Shown here: in pieces, positions 1 to 5,367 of the stretch
Position numbering within the stretch: the first letter of the stretch is position 1
Layout: each line of letters opens with the position of its first letter
Assembly (NCBI GenBank): GCA_030695265.1
Contig: JAUYTA010000562.1
Coordinates: 1-5,367, forward strand
From: Bacteroidota bacterium
GTDB lineage: Bacteria; Bacteroidota; Bacteroidia; Bacteroidales; Prolixibacteraceae
Direction: 5' to 3'
DNA: 5,367 nucleotides
Notes under the pieces: model-generated
Told to the model about the DNA's origin: nothing
What the model saw: the letters and a program-made list of their open reading frames with translations, nothing else
Database searches by the model: none
Translations under genes and position numbers: made by a program

Positions 1-42
1 TTTCAGGATAAAAATACCAAAGTTGGCCAGCAGTCGTTTCAT
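1..42 (-). CDS. 5' end of an unidentified minus-strand gene (14 codons)
   Basis: An ATG on the minus strand at 42-40 opens a frame that stays open to the window edge, giving MKRLLANFGIFILK. The short basic start followed by hydrophobic residues would suit the N-terminus of a membrane or exported protein, but 14 residues are too few to name a family. The start follows an A/T-rich leader (TTTATTAACCA) like those of other Bacteroidota genes. It lies 191 bases downstream of the rloB stop, in the same direction, and a candidate promoter lies just upstream, so it is probably transcribed separately. The N-terminal fragment is inferred from start context only; sequence to the left of the window would settle it. 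Confidence 0.5.
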   Translation of the reverse strand, partial: MKRLLANFGIFILK

Positions 43-75
43 TGGTTAATAAAGATTTGGAATTGTTGGAAGCAA

Positions 76-110
76 CACACAAACACGGATTGTGTGCGAT
101 TTTCTGTCAA
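76..110 (-). promoter_or_regulatory. candidate promoter and inverted repeat upstream of the left-edge gene
   Basis: Read on the minus strand, TTGACA (110-105) is followed by CGTGTTTG (87-80), which keeps the TTTG half of the Bacteroidota -7 box TAnnTTTG but lacks its TA. The spacing is close to the usual one of about 19-20 bases. Overlapping the -7 element is a perfect 7-bp inverted repeat, CACACAA (76-82) and TTGTGTG (90-96), separated by 7 bases, which could be an operator half-site pair or a small hairpin. The distance to the ATG at 42 would give a leader of roughly 30 bases. The match is partial, so confidence is low. Confidence 0.27.
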
Positions 111-190
111 GTCGATAAGCTGCATGAGCGGAAATATACACACCGAAAACCACCGCTGCCAGACTTGCGGTAAGCTGATGTTGCCGGCTG

Positions 191-229
191 GCCTTATAAT
201 TCAGGATATGCAGCATTGTTTTATAACGC
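191..229 (-). terminator. possible weak hairpin after rloB
   Basis: On the minus strand, GCGTTATAA (229-221) can pair with TTATAAGGC (199-191) with one G-G mismatch, leaving a loop of about 21 bases. It starts 5 bases after the rloB stop codon. The stem is AT-rich and no U-tract follows, so as an intrinsic terminator it is unconvincing. It is listed because it is the only stem seen immediately past the operon. Confidence 0.15.
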
Positions 230-233
230 AATT

Positions 234-944
234 CTAGTCAGGTGTATAAGAATACCAAGCAATGAGTTCTCTTAGTCGTTTAACTAAAATATGAGCTGTC
301 GTACTTGGATTGGCATCAATAGGTGGTTTCCCTTTTTGTTCAGCAAAAAGTTTTTCTGCCCGTTCAATTGCTTTTGCTTCGTTACCTAGTTCTATTAGTG
401 CATCAATTATTCCAGTTTTCCCATGTTCATAAACGAATAGTTCGTAGTTTTCAAAAGACTTTATTGCCGTTTCTAAACTTGAATAGACGTCTGCACGTGG
501 AATTGGTTTTTGAGAACTAATCTCTATGAAATGAAGTAACATCCACAATTCAAAAACTTCGTTGCTATAAGCAACTCTCATCCTTTCATCTTGCGCAATT
601 TTAAATGCATCAGTGAATCTAACCGCGTTTGCTGGAACTTTCTCTGCATCGTCTTTGTCAAATACGACCCACACCTCATCAACACTTTTATAGGCTTCGT
701 TAGCTAATTTTTCTCTCTCAATAATCGCCTGTTCAACAACACCTTTAGAGCTATTGCCTGTGCCAACTGCCCGAAGAAAAATCGTCTCCTCAGGAATATG
801 TTTTTCAAATGTTTTGAAATAATAGGGTTCAGTTTTCCCACCCTCGCATACAATGAGAAATAGATGTGGATATTTCCTCCAACGAATTGGCCGCTTCTCC
901 CTTTCTTTAAGTTCGGTCTTATTTAATATTCCTCTCTTTGCCAT
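234..944 (-). CDS. rloB: RloB-family protein, probable effector of a two-gene defence module
   Basis: A 236-residue protein with the conserved blocks of the RloB family (PF13707). After a basic N-terminus (1-25) comes a hydrophobic strand ending in the acidic motif EGGKTEP (34-40, E34). A second strand ends in VVFDKDD (93-99, with D96, D98, D99). Then come SNEVFELWMLLHF (126-138) and a C-terminal NPSTTAHIL block (212-220). The order of a Glu motif followed by an Asp-rich motif resembles a TOPRIM-like metal site, as in OLD-type nucleases; that nuclease role is my inference, as the family's biochemistry is poorly established. The family is named for ORFs found inside type I restriction-modification loci, and RloB-domain proteins are the second component (AbiLii) of AbiL-type abortive infection systems. 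The ATG at 944-942 lies within the end of the upstream ATPase gene, so translation is probably coupled. The usual family pattern as I recall it has Pro after SN; here it is Glu127-Val128. The length is normal and the gene looks intact. Confidence 0.85.
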   Translation of the reverse strand: MAKRGILNKTELKEREKRPIRWRKYPHLFLIVCEGGKTEPYYFKTFEKHIPEETIFLRAVGTGNSSKGVVEQAIIEREKLANEAYKSVDEVWVVFDKDDAEKVPANAVRFTDAFKIAQDERMRVAYSNEVFELWMLLHFIEISSQKPIPRADVYSSLETAIKSFENYELFVYEHGKTGIIDALIELGNEAKAIERAEKLFAEQKGKPPIDANPSTTAHILVKRLRELIAWYSYTPD

Positions 945-2266
945 TGGGTGTTGCGTATAAATTTTTGAAAGTTACCCAATGCTGGGATTGCTCCATATCT
1001 GCCCTCAAAATAGCGCTTCTCTTTATCAGTATCTGGTCTTTCTTTTTCGGTTTTAAACTCACCGTTTTTATCTCCAAAATAGACAAAATCAGAGAGAGAA
1101 TAGATTTCGGTACTTTCCCATTTGTTCTTTTCCGCAAAGCAAATTTGATCACGTCTAAGTTTAGAGTAACTTAAAAGATTTGTGTCATGAGTTGCAAAAA
1201 TTAATTGAGCATTATTAGGATTGCTGTCTTTGTCCAGGAAAACATCAATGGTATTCAGAGTCATAACCGGATGTAGTTTCGCCTCAATTTCGTCAATAAT
1301 AAGCACGCCTCCATTTGCTAATGCCCAAAGAACCGGCCCACTTAACTGAAATGCTTTTTTTGCTCCTGCAGATTCTCTTTCTTCCCATTTCCAACTATGT
1401 GTTTTGTCTGTCGGTAAGGAGCTTGAATCATATATGCGATGTTTTGCAAAAACAGTGTAACTCTTCTTTCCTTGAAATGATTTTGCCAATTGAGATTTGA
1501 TGTCTTTATGCATATCATCAGGTAATTCAGATTCCTCAAAATCTTTTGTTGTTACATCTACATCTAATATATTTAAGCTTAGTGAAGCTAAATATAGCTT
1601 TATCTTTTCTCTATACTCTTTATCCTCCCAAAGTTCAACTGTTTGTATTTCCTCCATTTCGGTATTTAGTCCGTCAATCATACTAAAGTGCCTAAACCAT
1701 TGCATGATATTTTTGGCTTCTTCAACATTTAGAATGTCGCAGGTAGAAAGAAAAAGAGCATTAATTCTAGTAGCTTCAATAGCAGCATCAATGATTCTTT
1801 TAGACCCATTGAATCCGGAACTTACATCAATTACTTCTCGTTCTCTTTCGAATAAATTCACTTCACGACCCGCCGATTTACGAAACAGCCATTCTTTTTC
1901 AATTTCGGTTGCAGTAAATTCTAGGCCATACCGATAACGGTTCTCCTCAATAACAAAAGAGATTTCAAATCCTGTTGGTTTATTCTCCCAACCTTCTCTC
2001 AATAAAAATGGGTCGTAAGGCAAACGGGTAGTCGAAGATGTGCGTGCGGAGACATGAACCAATCTGTCCAGAAGGCTCATCGCTTTTAATATATTTGATT
2101 TGCCTCCACCATTAGTCCCGTAAAGAGATATAGCGTTCAATGCTTGATATCGCCCTTTACTCAGAATGTTTTGAAGGTGGTCTTTTTGTTTTGGCGCAGG
2201 GATTAAACTTATCGTCTGTTCTGCGCCGATAGATCTGTAGTTGGATACTTTAAATTCAAGTAACAT
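923..2266 (-). CDS. rloA: AAA_15/AAA_21 ABC-type ATPase, RloA/AbiLi-like
   Basis: A 447-residue cytosolic ATPase of the SMC/OLD-like AAA_15/AAA_21 group. The N-terminus has the typical strand plus VSNYRSI (7-13). Walker A is GTNGGGKS (50-57), with K56 and S57 placed to bind nucleotide. An inserted alpha/beta and helical region occupies about 80-290. A degenerate ABC signature follows at ESAGAKK (298-304), then the hydrophobic stretch leading to Walker B, VLIIDEIEAKLHP (321-333, D325 and E326). The H-loop is FATHD (357-361, H360). The C-terminus ends with a conserved-looking GRYGAIP (422-428). Such ATPases pair with a nuclease-like partner: DUF4435 in PARIS, RloB in rlo/AbiL loci. Here the partner is the overlapping downstream rloB. 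In those systems the ATPase senses infection or holds the effector in check; that role is inferred here. The ATG at 2266-2264 sits about 30 bases from a promoter-like element, and no in-frame upstream start is needed. GC content is lower than in neighbouring genes, suggesting transfer. Confidence 0.9.
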   Translation of the reverse strand: MLLEFKVSNYRSIGAEQTISLIPAPKQKDHLQNILSKGRYQALNAISLYGTNGGGKSNILKAMSLLDRLVHVSARTSSTTRLPYDPFLLREGWENKPTGFEISFVIEENRYRYGLEFTATEIEKEWLFRKSAGREVNLFEREREVIDVSSGFNGSKRIIDAAIEATRINALFLSTCDILNVEEAKNIMQWFRHFSMIDGLNTEMEEIQTVELWEDKEYREKIKLYLASLSLNILDVDVTTKDFEESELPDDMHKDIKSQLAKSFQGKKSYTVFAKHRIYDSSSLPTDKTHSWKWEERESAGAKKAFQLSGPVLWALANGGVLIIDEIEAKLHPVMTLNTIDVFLDKDSNPNNAQLIFATHDTNLLSYSKLRRDQICFAEKNKWESTEIYSLSDFVYFGDKNGEFKTEKERPDTDKEKRYFEGRYGAIPALGNFQKFIRNTQWQREEY

Positions 2267-2297
2267 GGCTTATTTTGTATTTATTCTGTGAAATTAA

Positions 2298-2326
2298 CAA
2301 ACTTCGACTAATAAAACAAGTGTCAA
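2298..2326 (-). promoter_or_regulatory. likely promoter of the rloA-rloB operon
   Basis: On the minus strand, TTGACA (2326-2321) is separated by 15 bases from GAAGTTTG (2305-2298). The latter matches the Bacteroidota -7 box TAnnTTTG at all but the first position, and the distance from the TTG to the box (18 bases) fits that consensus. Transcription would start about 25 bases before the rloA ATG at 2266, leaving a short A/T-rich leader with no Shine-Dalgarno sequence. No clear operator repeat is visible around it, so the sequence gives no sign of specific regulation. Confidence 0.45.
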
Positions 2327-2374
2327 GTATTAAATAGTTTATTTTATTCATAAAACTTATTGATCGCAAGAACC

Positions 2375-2398
2375 CAATAGCCTTGCCGGCAACTATTG
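2375..2398 (-). terminator. hairpin just past the lpxL-like gene, possible terminator
   Basis: CAATAG (2375-2380) and CTATTG (2393-2398) form a 6-bp stem around a second palindrome, TTGCCGGCAA (2383-2392), so a two-tier hairpin with a 2-base bulge is possible. It starts 8 bases beyond the acyltransferase stop codon in the direction of that gene's transcription and just before the rloA promoter. The position fits a terminator separating the two units. No T-run follows (the next bases are GGTTCTTG), so if it terminates, it is not a canonical intrinsic terminator. Confidence 0.3.
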
Positions 2399-2406
2399 TC
2401 TGTTAT

Positions 2407-3315
2407 CTATTGCTTTTTCTCCCTTTCATACAATTCAATATTGGCCGGACGTTTGTGTTTCCAGCGACGGTGCGACCAGAGCCAGTATTCAGGTTCAGCC
2501 CGGATTATTTCTTCAATTTTTCGCACATATGCCATCATTATTTCTTCAGGTTTCACCTCTGCCGGGTTCTCAAACAATTTATAAAAGAAAACTTCATACC
2601 TCGACCTGCCAATTTTTCGGGTGTGGTGAAGAACGACTGGCTGGTTGGTTTTTATCGCAATCTTCATTGGCCCGGGGAAAAATGCTGTTTCCTGATTTAA
2701 AAAGATCGTCCAGAACAACGAGTTTGGCTGAGGAGTCTGATCGGCTGCAAGTACCAGTATTCCCGGCCGTTCTGCATTATTCAATTCAAGAGCAGTGCGA
2801 ACTGAATGATTTACAACTACCGATTTGGCGCCGAACCGCTCACGGGTATCGAGAATAAACCGTTCCAAAGCCTGGTTGTTTCGAACTGGATTATACACTA
2901 CCAGAAAAATGGCCTTGATGAACCTTTGCATTGATCCGCTCCATTCCCAGTTATTGTGGTGCATTCCGAGCAGTATCACACTTTTGTGCTGCTGATAGTA
3001 CTCCTCGAAGATATCCAGATTATGAACCTTTAACCGATCGTCAATTTCCTTTTCGGTCATCTGGTTAAGTTTGATCGTTTCGAGACCCAAATCGCTTAAA
3101 TGATGGTAGAATTTTTTGGTGATCCTGCGAATTTCTTCCGGACTTTTTTCAGGAAAAGACCTGGTAAGGTTTTCATGTACGACTTTACGGCGATAACGGG
3201 CAATATAATATAGGAGTACATAAAAAATATCAGCCAGGCCAAAAATTACCCAAAACGGAAGTCTTGCTGTTAATTTGCACAAACCAACTACCAAACGATC
3301 AAAAATAGAATTCAT
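2407..3315 (-). CDS. lpxL: LpxL/HtrB-family lipid A late acyltransferase
   Basis: A 302-residue inner-membrane protein of the lysophospholipid/lipid A acyltransferase family (PF03279), which transfers an acyl chain from acyl-ACP to a lipid A precursor at the cytoplasmic face. An N-terminal membrane anchor spans about 20-39. The catalytic HX4E motif is HHNNWE (119-124, H119 and E124). The following conserved segments are visible: YNPVRN (141-146), AADQTPQP (190-197, D192) and the closing block EYWLWSHRRWKHKRP (276-290). The length is typical for the family. The start at 3315-3313 gives the anchor its expected short N-terminal tail and is preceded by an A/T-rich leader. It lies 53 bases downstream of the DUF1460 gene in the same direction and may be co-transcribed with it, though a -7-like box lies in the gap. 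Which acylation step it performs (LpxL- or LpxM-like) cannot be told from the sequence; other acyltransferases of the family are less likely. Confidence 0.9.
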   Translation of the reverse strand: MNSIFDRLVVGLCKLTARLPFWVIFGLADIFYVLLYYIARYRRKVVHENLTRSFPEKSPEEIRRITKKFYHHLSDLGLETIKLNQMTEKEIDDRLKVHNLDIFEEYYQQHKSVILLGMHHNNWEWSGSMQRFIKAIFLVVYNPVRNNQALERFILDTRERFGAKSVVVNHSVRTALELNNAERPGILVLAADQTPQPNSLFWTIFLNQETAFFPGPMKIAIKTNQPVVLHHTRKIGRSRYEVFFYKLFENPAEVKPEEIMMAYVRKIEEIIRAEPEYWLWSHRRWKHKRPANIELYEREKKQ

Positions 3316-3334
3316 GTTTTGAAATTGAAAGCTG

Positions 3335-3342
3335 CAAAATTA
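3335..3342 (-). promoter_or_regulatory. -7-like box upstream of the acyltransferase gene
   Basis: On the minus strand TAATTTTG (3342-3335) is an exact match to the Bacteroidota -7 consensus TAnnTTTG. It sits 19 bases before the acyltransferase ATG, in the 53-base gap after the DUF1460 gene. No convincing -33 TTTG/TTG was found at the right distance, so it may be a weak internal promoter or chance in an A/T-rich spacer. Confidence 0.3.
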
Positions 3343-3368
3343 ACAAAATCGAACTTTTTGCCGGGGTT

Positions 3369-4247
3369 TTATTGGATTACTTCATCCTGAAAAACAGGGC
3401 GGGCAAGCATGATGCCGTTATTTTTTGATGCAGGTTTCATAAAATCAGACAATTGCTCATCAGAAACCAACACTTTTTTACCACTAAGCGGGGCGTGAAG
3501 CAAATAAAACCCATCGCTTTTTTTGATGGCAATTCCAACATGATTGATATCCACTCCTTCAATGCTGCTTGTGAGGGCAATGATATCGCCATGCTGCAAA
3601 TACTTGTTCAGATTTGGCAGGTTTTCCTTTGGGAAAAACATAAACCCGGCAGTTGTGAGTTCTTTTTCCTTTGCGGCAATTGAAGGAATCAACTCCGGAT
3701 GTTCTTTTAAAACCGGATATTGTGTCGGATGGGTGCTCATGTAATTGATTATTTTGGCCGACTTTTCCCCGTTCAGGTTAGGTGTTTCGCTGATGATACC
3801 TTTTTGGTGATTGTTATGGATCCATTCGCTGAAATAATGCAAACGCGAAGGATACTGGTTACGGATTCCATCGCGGTACCTTATTTTTTCAAGTTCAGCA
3901 ACAAACGACTCAAAATCAGTTTTTCCCAACTTGACAGTGCGTGCAAGTGCCAGACAATTCTCAACGAAAGTGGTGCAATCCAATTCACGTAAATTGATGA
4001 CCAGTTTTTCATCCAGACCGTTTTCAAGAGAGGCAACAACATAAGGAGTACCCAGAAATGACAATCCGATTTCGGTTATAAGCTCTGAAATAGGCAAACC
4101 TGACTTTGAAGAAAATAGTTTCAATTTTTCTTCGGCGATTTGCTTGTCTTCAGGCAGCATAATCCAGTCAGTTTTGGAGGACTGTGCGCATGAAATATTT
4201 TGGCCTATCAAAAGAATTAGTAACAGCACAAAAAGTAAATTTTTCAT
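3369..4247 (-). CDS. exported DUF1460 amidase-like cysteine hydrolase
   Basis: A 292-residue protein of the DUF1460 family (PF07313), an NlpC/P60-like fold annotated as N-acetylmuramoyl-L-alanine amidase-like and thought to act on peptidoglycan fragments in the periplasm. Residues 1-21 form a signal peptide with a hydrophobic core at 4-15. The end, NISCAQ, allows signal peptidase I cleavage after Ala21; a lipobox around Cys20 is poor (Asn-Ile-Ser before Cys), so a lipoprotein is possible but less likely. Family landmarks are LGTPYVVASLE (65-75), the nucleophile block ELDCTTFVENCLAL (88-101, Cys91), RYRDG (123-127), SRLHYFSEWI (134-143), HGDIIAL (219-225), GVDINHVGIA (231-240, catalytic-type His236) and LLHAP (249-253, His251). 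The length is normal and all motifs are present, so it should be active. It is transcribed away from the aminopeptidase gene and precedes the acyltransferase by 53 bases, possibly as one unit. The precise substrate is not shown by the sequence. Confidence 0.9.
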   Translation of the reverse strand: MKNLLFVLLLILLIGQNISCAQSSKTDWIMLPEDKQIAEEKLKLFSSKSGLPISELITEIGLSFLGTPYVVASLENGLDEKLVINLRELDCTTFVENCLALARTVKLGKTDFESFVAELEKIRYRDGIRNQYPSRLHYFSEWIHNNHQKGIISETPNLNGEKSAKIINYMSTHPTQYPVLKEHPELIPSIAAKEKELTTAGFMFFPKENLPNLNKYLQHGDIIALTSSIEGVDINHVGIAIKKSDGFYLLHAPLSGKKVLVSDEQLSDFMKPASKNNGIMLARPVFQDEVIQ

Positions 4248-4272
4248 ATCAGAGATTTGAATTTGAGATCGA

Positions 4273-4280
4273 TAAAGTTA
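4273..4280 (-). promoter_or_regulatory. possible -7 box for the DUF1460 gene
   Basis: Minus-strand TAACTTTA (4280-4273) matches TAnnTTTG except for the last base and lies 25 bases before the DUF1460 ATG. No -33 partner was found at proper spacing, so this is a weak call. Confidence 0.2.
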
Positions 4281-4519
4281 GGAAAGTTTCAATAGGGCAG
4301 TTTGTTTTAAGGAGAAAATGAATTTTTGAGAGCATAGACGCAAGCTGTTCTATAACATGTATTTGTTAATTTTTCATCATTTAAATGGTGCTTTATCCGT
4401 TGGAAGGCGTTACAGTTCAGCTTACAAGAAGTATATTTTTTGGCATCTGATTGCAGCTTAAAAATGAATGTATATATCTGAATATTTGGGCTGATATTAT
4501 GCCTCCTCTCATAAAAGAT

Positions 4520-4527
4520 TATATTTG
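4520..4527 (+). promoter_or_regulatory. -7 box of the aminopeptidase C promoter
   Basis: TATATTTG is an exact match to the Bacteroidota -7 consensus TAnnTTTG and ends 38 bases before the aminopeptidase ATG, giving a leader of about 30 bases. The upstream region has TTTG at 4485-4488, too far for a normal -33 element, so the -33 half is weak or absent. Confidence 0.42.
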
Positions 4528-4565
4528 TGCTCTGTTTTTGAGGGTTCCAATATTAATTAATCAGT

Positions 4566-5367
4566 ATGCTAAAGTTAAAAAATCTCTTATTTGCGTTTGC
4601 GATCCTTGTTTCATTGTTTGTTTCCGCTCAGGAGCAAAAGGAAGGTGAAAAGGAAAAAGGATATCAGTTTACGCCCATCAAAGAAATTCCGGCAACATCG
4701 GTTAAAGATCAGTATCGCTCAGGTACATGCTGGTCGTTTTCAGGATTGGGATTGCTGGAAGCAGAGATGTTGCGGTTGGGAAAACCGGAAGTTGATCTTT
4801 CTGAGATGTTTATCGTTTATCATACCTATTCCGAAAAAGCTGTAAAATATGTACGGTTACACGGAAATTTAAATTTTAGTGCTGGTGGCGCTTTTCACGA
4901 TGTCACCAATGTGATCAGAAAATATGGAATTGTTCCGGAGGAAGCATATTCAGGTTTAAATTATGGTGAAGAAAAGCATGTACATGGCGAACTTGATCGC
5001 GTATTGCTCGAAAATGTAAAAGCAGTTGTTGGAAATCCGAACAAGAAACTAACCACAGTTTGGCAGGAAGTAATGAATAACACACTTGATAATTACTTTG
5101 GAGCACTTCCGGAAAAGTTTAGTTACAAAGGCAATGATTACAATCCAAAAAGTTTTGCAACGGATTATATAGGTTTAGATATGGACGACTATGTTGAAAT
5201 TTCATCCTATACCCACCATCCGTTTTACAGCAAATTTATAATTGAAGTACCTGATAACTGGTCGTGGGACGAGGTTTACAATGTTCCCATGAACGATTTG
5301 GAAGAGATTATTGACAATGCCATCAATACCGGTTTTACGGTTGCATGGGCTGCCGATGTTAGTGAAA
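4566..5367 (+). CDS. pepC: exported C1B aminopeptidase C (bleomycin hydrolase family), 3' end outside window
   Basis: An open frame of 267 codons continues past the right edge. Residues 1-21 are a signal peptide (hydrophobic core about 7-19, likely cleavage after VSA at 19-21), followed by a charged linker rich in Glu and Lys (22-32). The papain-type active-site block starts at SVKDQYRSGTCWSFSG (45-60): Gln49 is the oxyanion-hole residue and Cys55 the nucleophile. The later segments AGGAFHDVTNVIRKYGIVPEEAYSG (106-130) and YFGALPEKF (177-185) fit peptidase C1B. The catalytic His and Asn come later in this family and lie beyond the window, so completeness cannot be judged. The enzyme would trim N-terminal residues from peptides, here in the periplasm. 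The ATG at 4566 was chosen because it directly yields the signal peptide and follows an A/T-rich leader. It is divergent from the DUF1460 gene. Confidence 0.88.
   Translation, partial: MLKLKNLLFAFAILVSLFVSAQEQKEGEKEKGYQFTPIKEIPATSVKDQYRSGTCWSFSGLGLLEAEMLRLGKPEVDLSEMFIVYHTYSEKAVKYVRLHGNLNFSAGGAFHDVTNVIRKYGIVPEEAYSGLNYGEEKHVHGELDRVLLENVKAVVGNPNKKLTTVWQEVMNNTLDNYFGALPEKFSYKGNDYNPKSFATDYIGLDMDDYVEISSYTHHPFYSKFIIEVPDNWSWDEVYNVPMNDLEEIIDNAINTGFTVAWAADVSE

Larger units (their letters stand above)
4248..4565. other. divergent intergenic region
   Basis: This 318-base A/T-rich stretch separates the minus-strand DUF1460 gene from the plus-strand aminopeptidase gene and should hold both promoters. Short open frames inside it have no recognisable protein features and overlap the start of the aminopeptidase gene in another frame. 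The only structured element seen is an imperfect 16-base palindrome, CATCATTTAAATGGTG (4375-4390), roughly central. No tRNA, riboswitch or clear small RNA was recognised. Confidence 0.6.

Noticed and set aside
46..231. 61-codon minus-strand open frame between rloB and the left-edge gene
   Set aside because: The translation has no recognisable domain or clear signal peptide, it overlaps the likely promoter of the next gene, and its stop lies just before that gene's start. It is most simply intergenic sequence.
919..1152. 77-codon minus-strand frame at the end of the ATPase gene
   Set aside because: It is an out-of-frame shadow of the rloA 3' end; the translation is Lys-rich and shows no domain.
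1497..1937. 146-codon plus-strand open frame
   Set aside because: It lies wholly antisense to the intact ATPase gene, is Ser-rich in the manner of reversed codons, and matches no family.
234..2266. Assignment of the operon to PARIS (AriA-AriB)
   Set aside because: The ATPase is of a related class, but the partner has RloB blocks (EGGKTEP, FELW, NPST) rather than a DUF4435 pattern, so an rlo/AbiL-type label fits better.
2383..2700. Plus-strand open frames of 62-105 codons opposite the acyltransferase gene
   Set aside because: They are antisense to a gene with all family motifs intact; no protein similarity is apparent.
3453..3992. Overlapping plus-strand open frames opposite the DUF1460 gene
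   Set aside because: They mirror an intact, motif-complete coding sequence and look unlike real proteins.
4451..4845. Two plus-strand open frames across the aminopeptidase start
   Set aside because: They are out of frame with the aminopeptidase, whose frame gives a signal peptide and the active-site Gln and Cys.
1..5367. CRISPR array, tRNA, rRNA, transposase or integrase near the rlo pair
   Set aside because: No regularly spaced repeats, tRNA-like cloverleaf, rRNA segment or mobile-element gene could be recognised on either strand, so no mobile vehicle is claimed.

Overview
The window looks like a chromosomal segment from a member of the Bacteroidota, probably class Bacteroidia. The evidence is moderate AT-richness, starts without Shine-Dalgarno sequences but preceded by A/T-rich leaders, several TAnnTTTG-type -7 boxes typical of the phylum, and gene families common there (a secreted C1B aminopeptidase C and a DUF1460 amidase-like lipoprotein or periplasmic protein). 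The genus cannot be read from the sequence.

Layout. Positions 1-42 hold the first 14 codons of a minus-strand gene that leaves the window. Positions 43-233 are non-coding, with a candidate promoter for that gene. Positions 234-2266 (minus) hold a compact two-gene operon: an AAA_15/AAA_21-type ATPase (RloA-like), then an RloB-domain protein whose start lies inside the 3' end of the ATPase gene (22-bp overlap). Positions 2267-2406 carry the operon's likely promoter and a hairpin just past the next gene. Positions 2407-3315 (minus) encode an LpxL/HtrB-family acyltransferase. Positions 3369-4247 (minus) encode an exported DUF1460 amidase-like cysteine hydrolase. Positions 4248-4565 are a divergent intergenic region. 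From 4566 a plus-strand, exported, bleomycin-hydrolase-type aminopeptidase C runs off the right edge.

How the genes relate. The acyltransferase, the DUF1460 protein and the aminopeptidase are envelope or periplasm functions and look like ordinary chromosomal genes. The ATPase/RloB pair differs: its base composition is clearly lower in GC than both flanks, it has its own promoter, and its pairing matches the ATPase-plus-RloB architecture of R-M-linked 'rlo' genes and AbiL-type abortive infection systems. The most interesting reading is a small, possibly acquired anti-phage module sitting between housekeeping genes. This is inferred from domain content and context, since nothing in the sequence itself shows activity. 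No RNA genes, CRISPR array, insertion sequence or tRNA was found.
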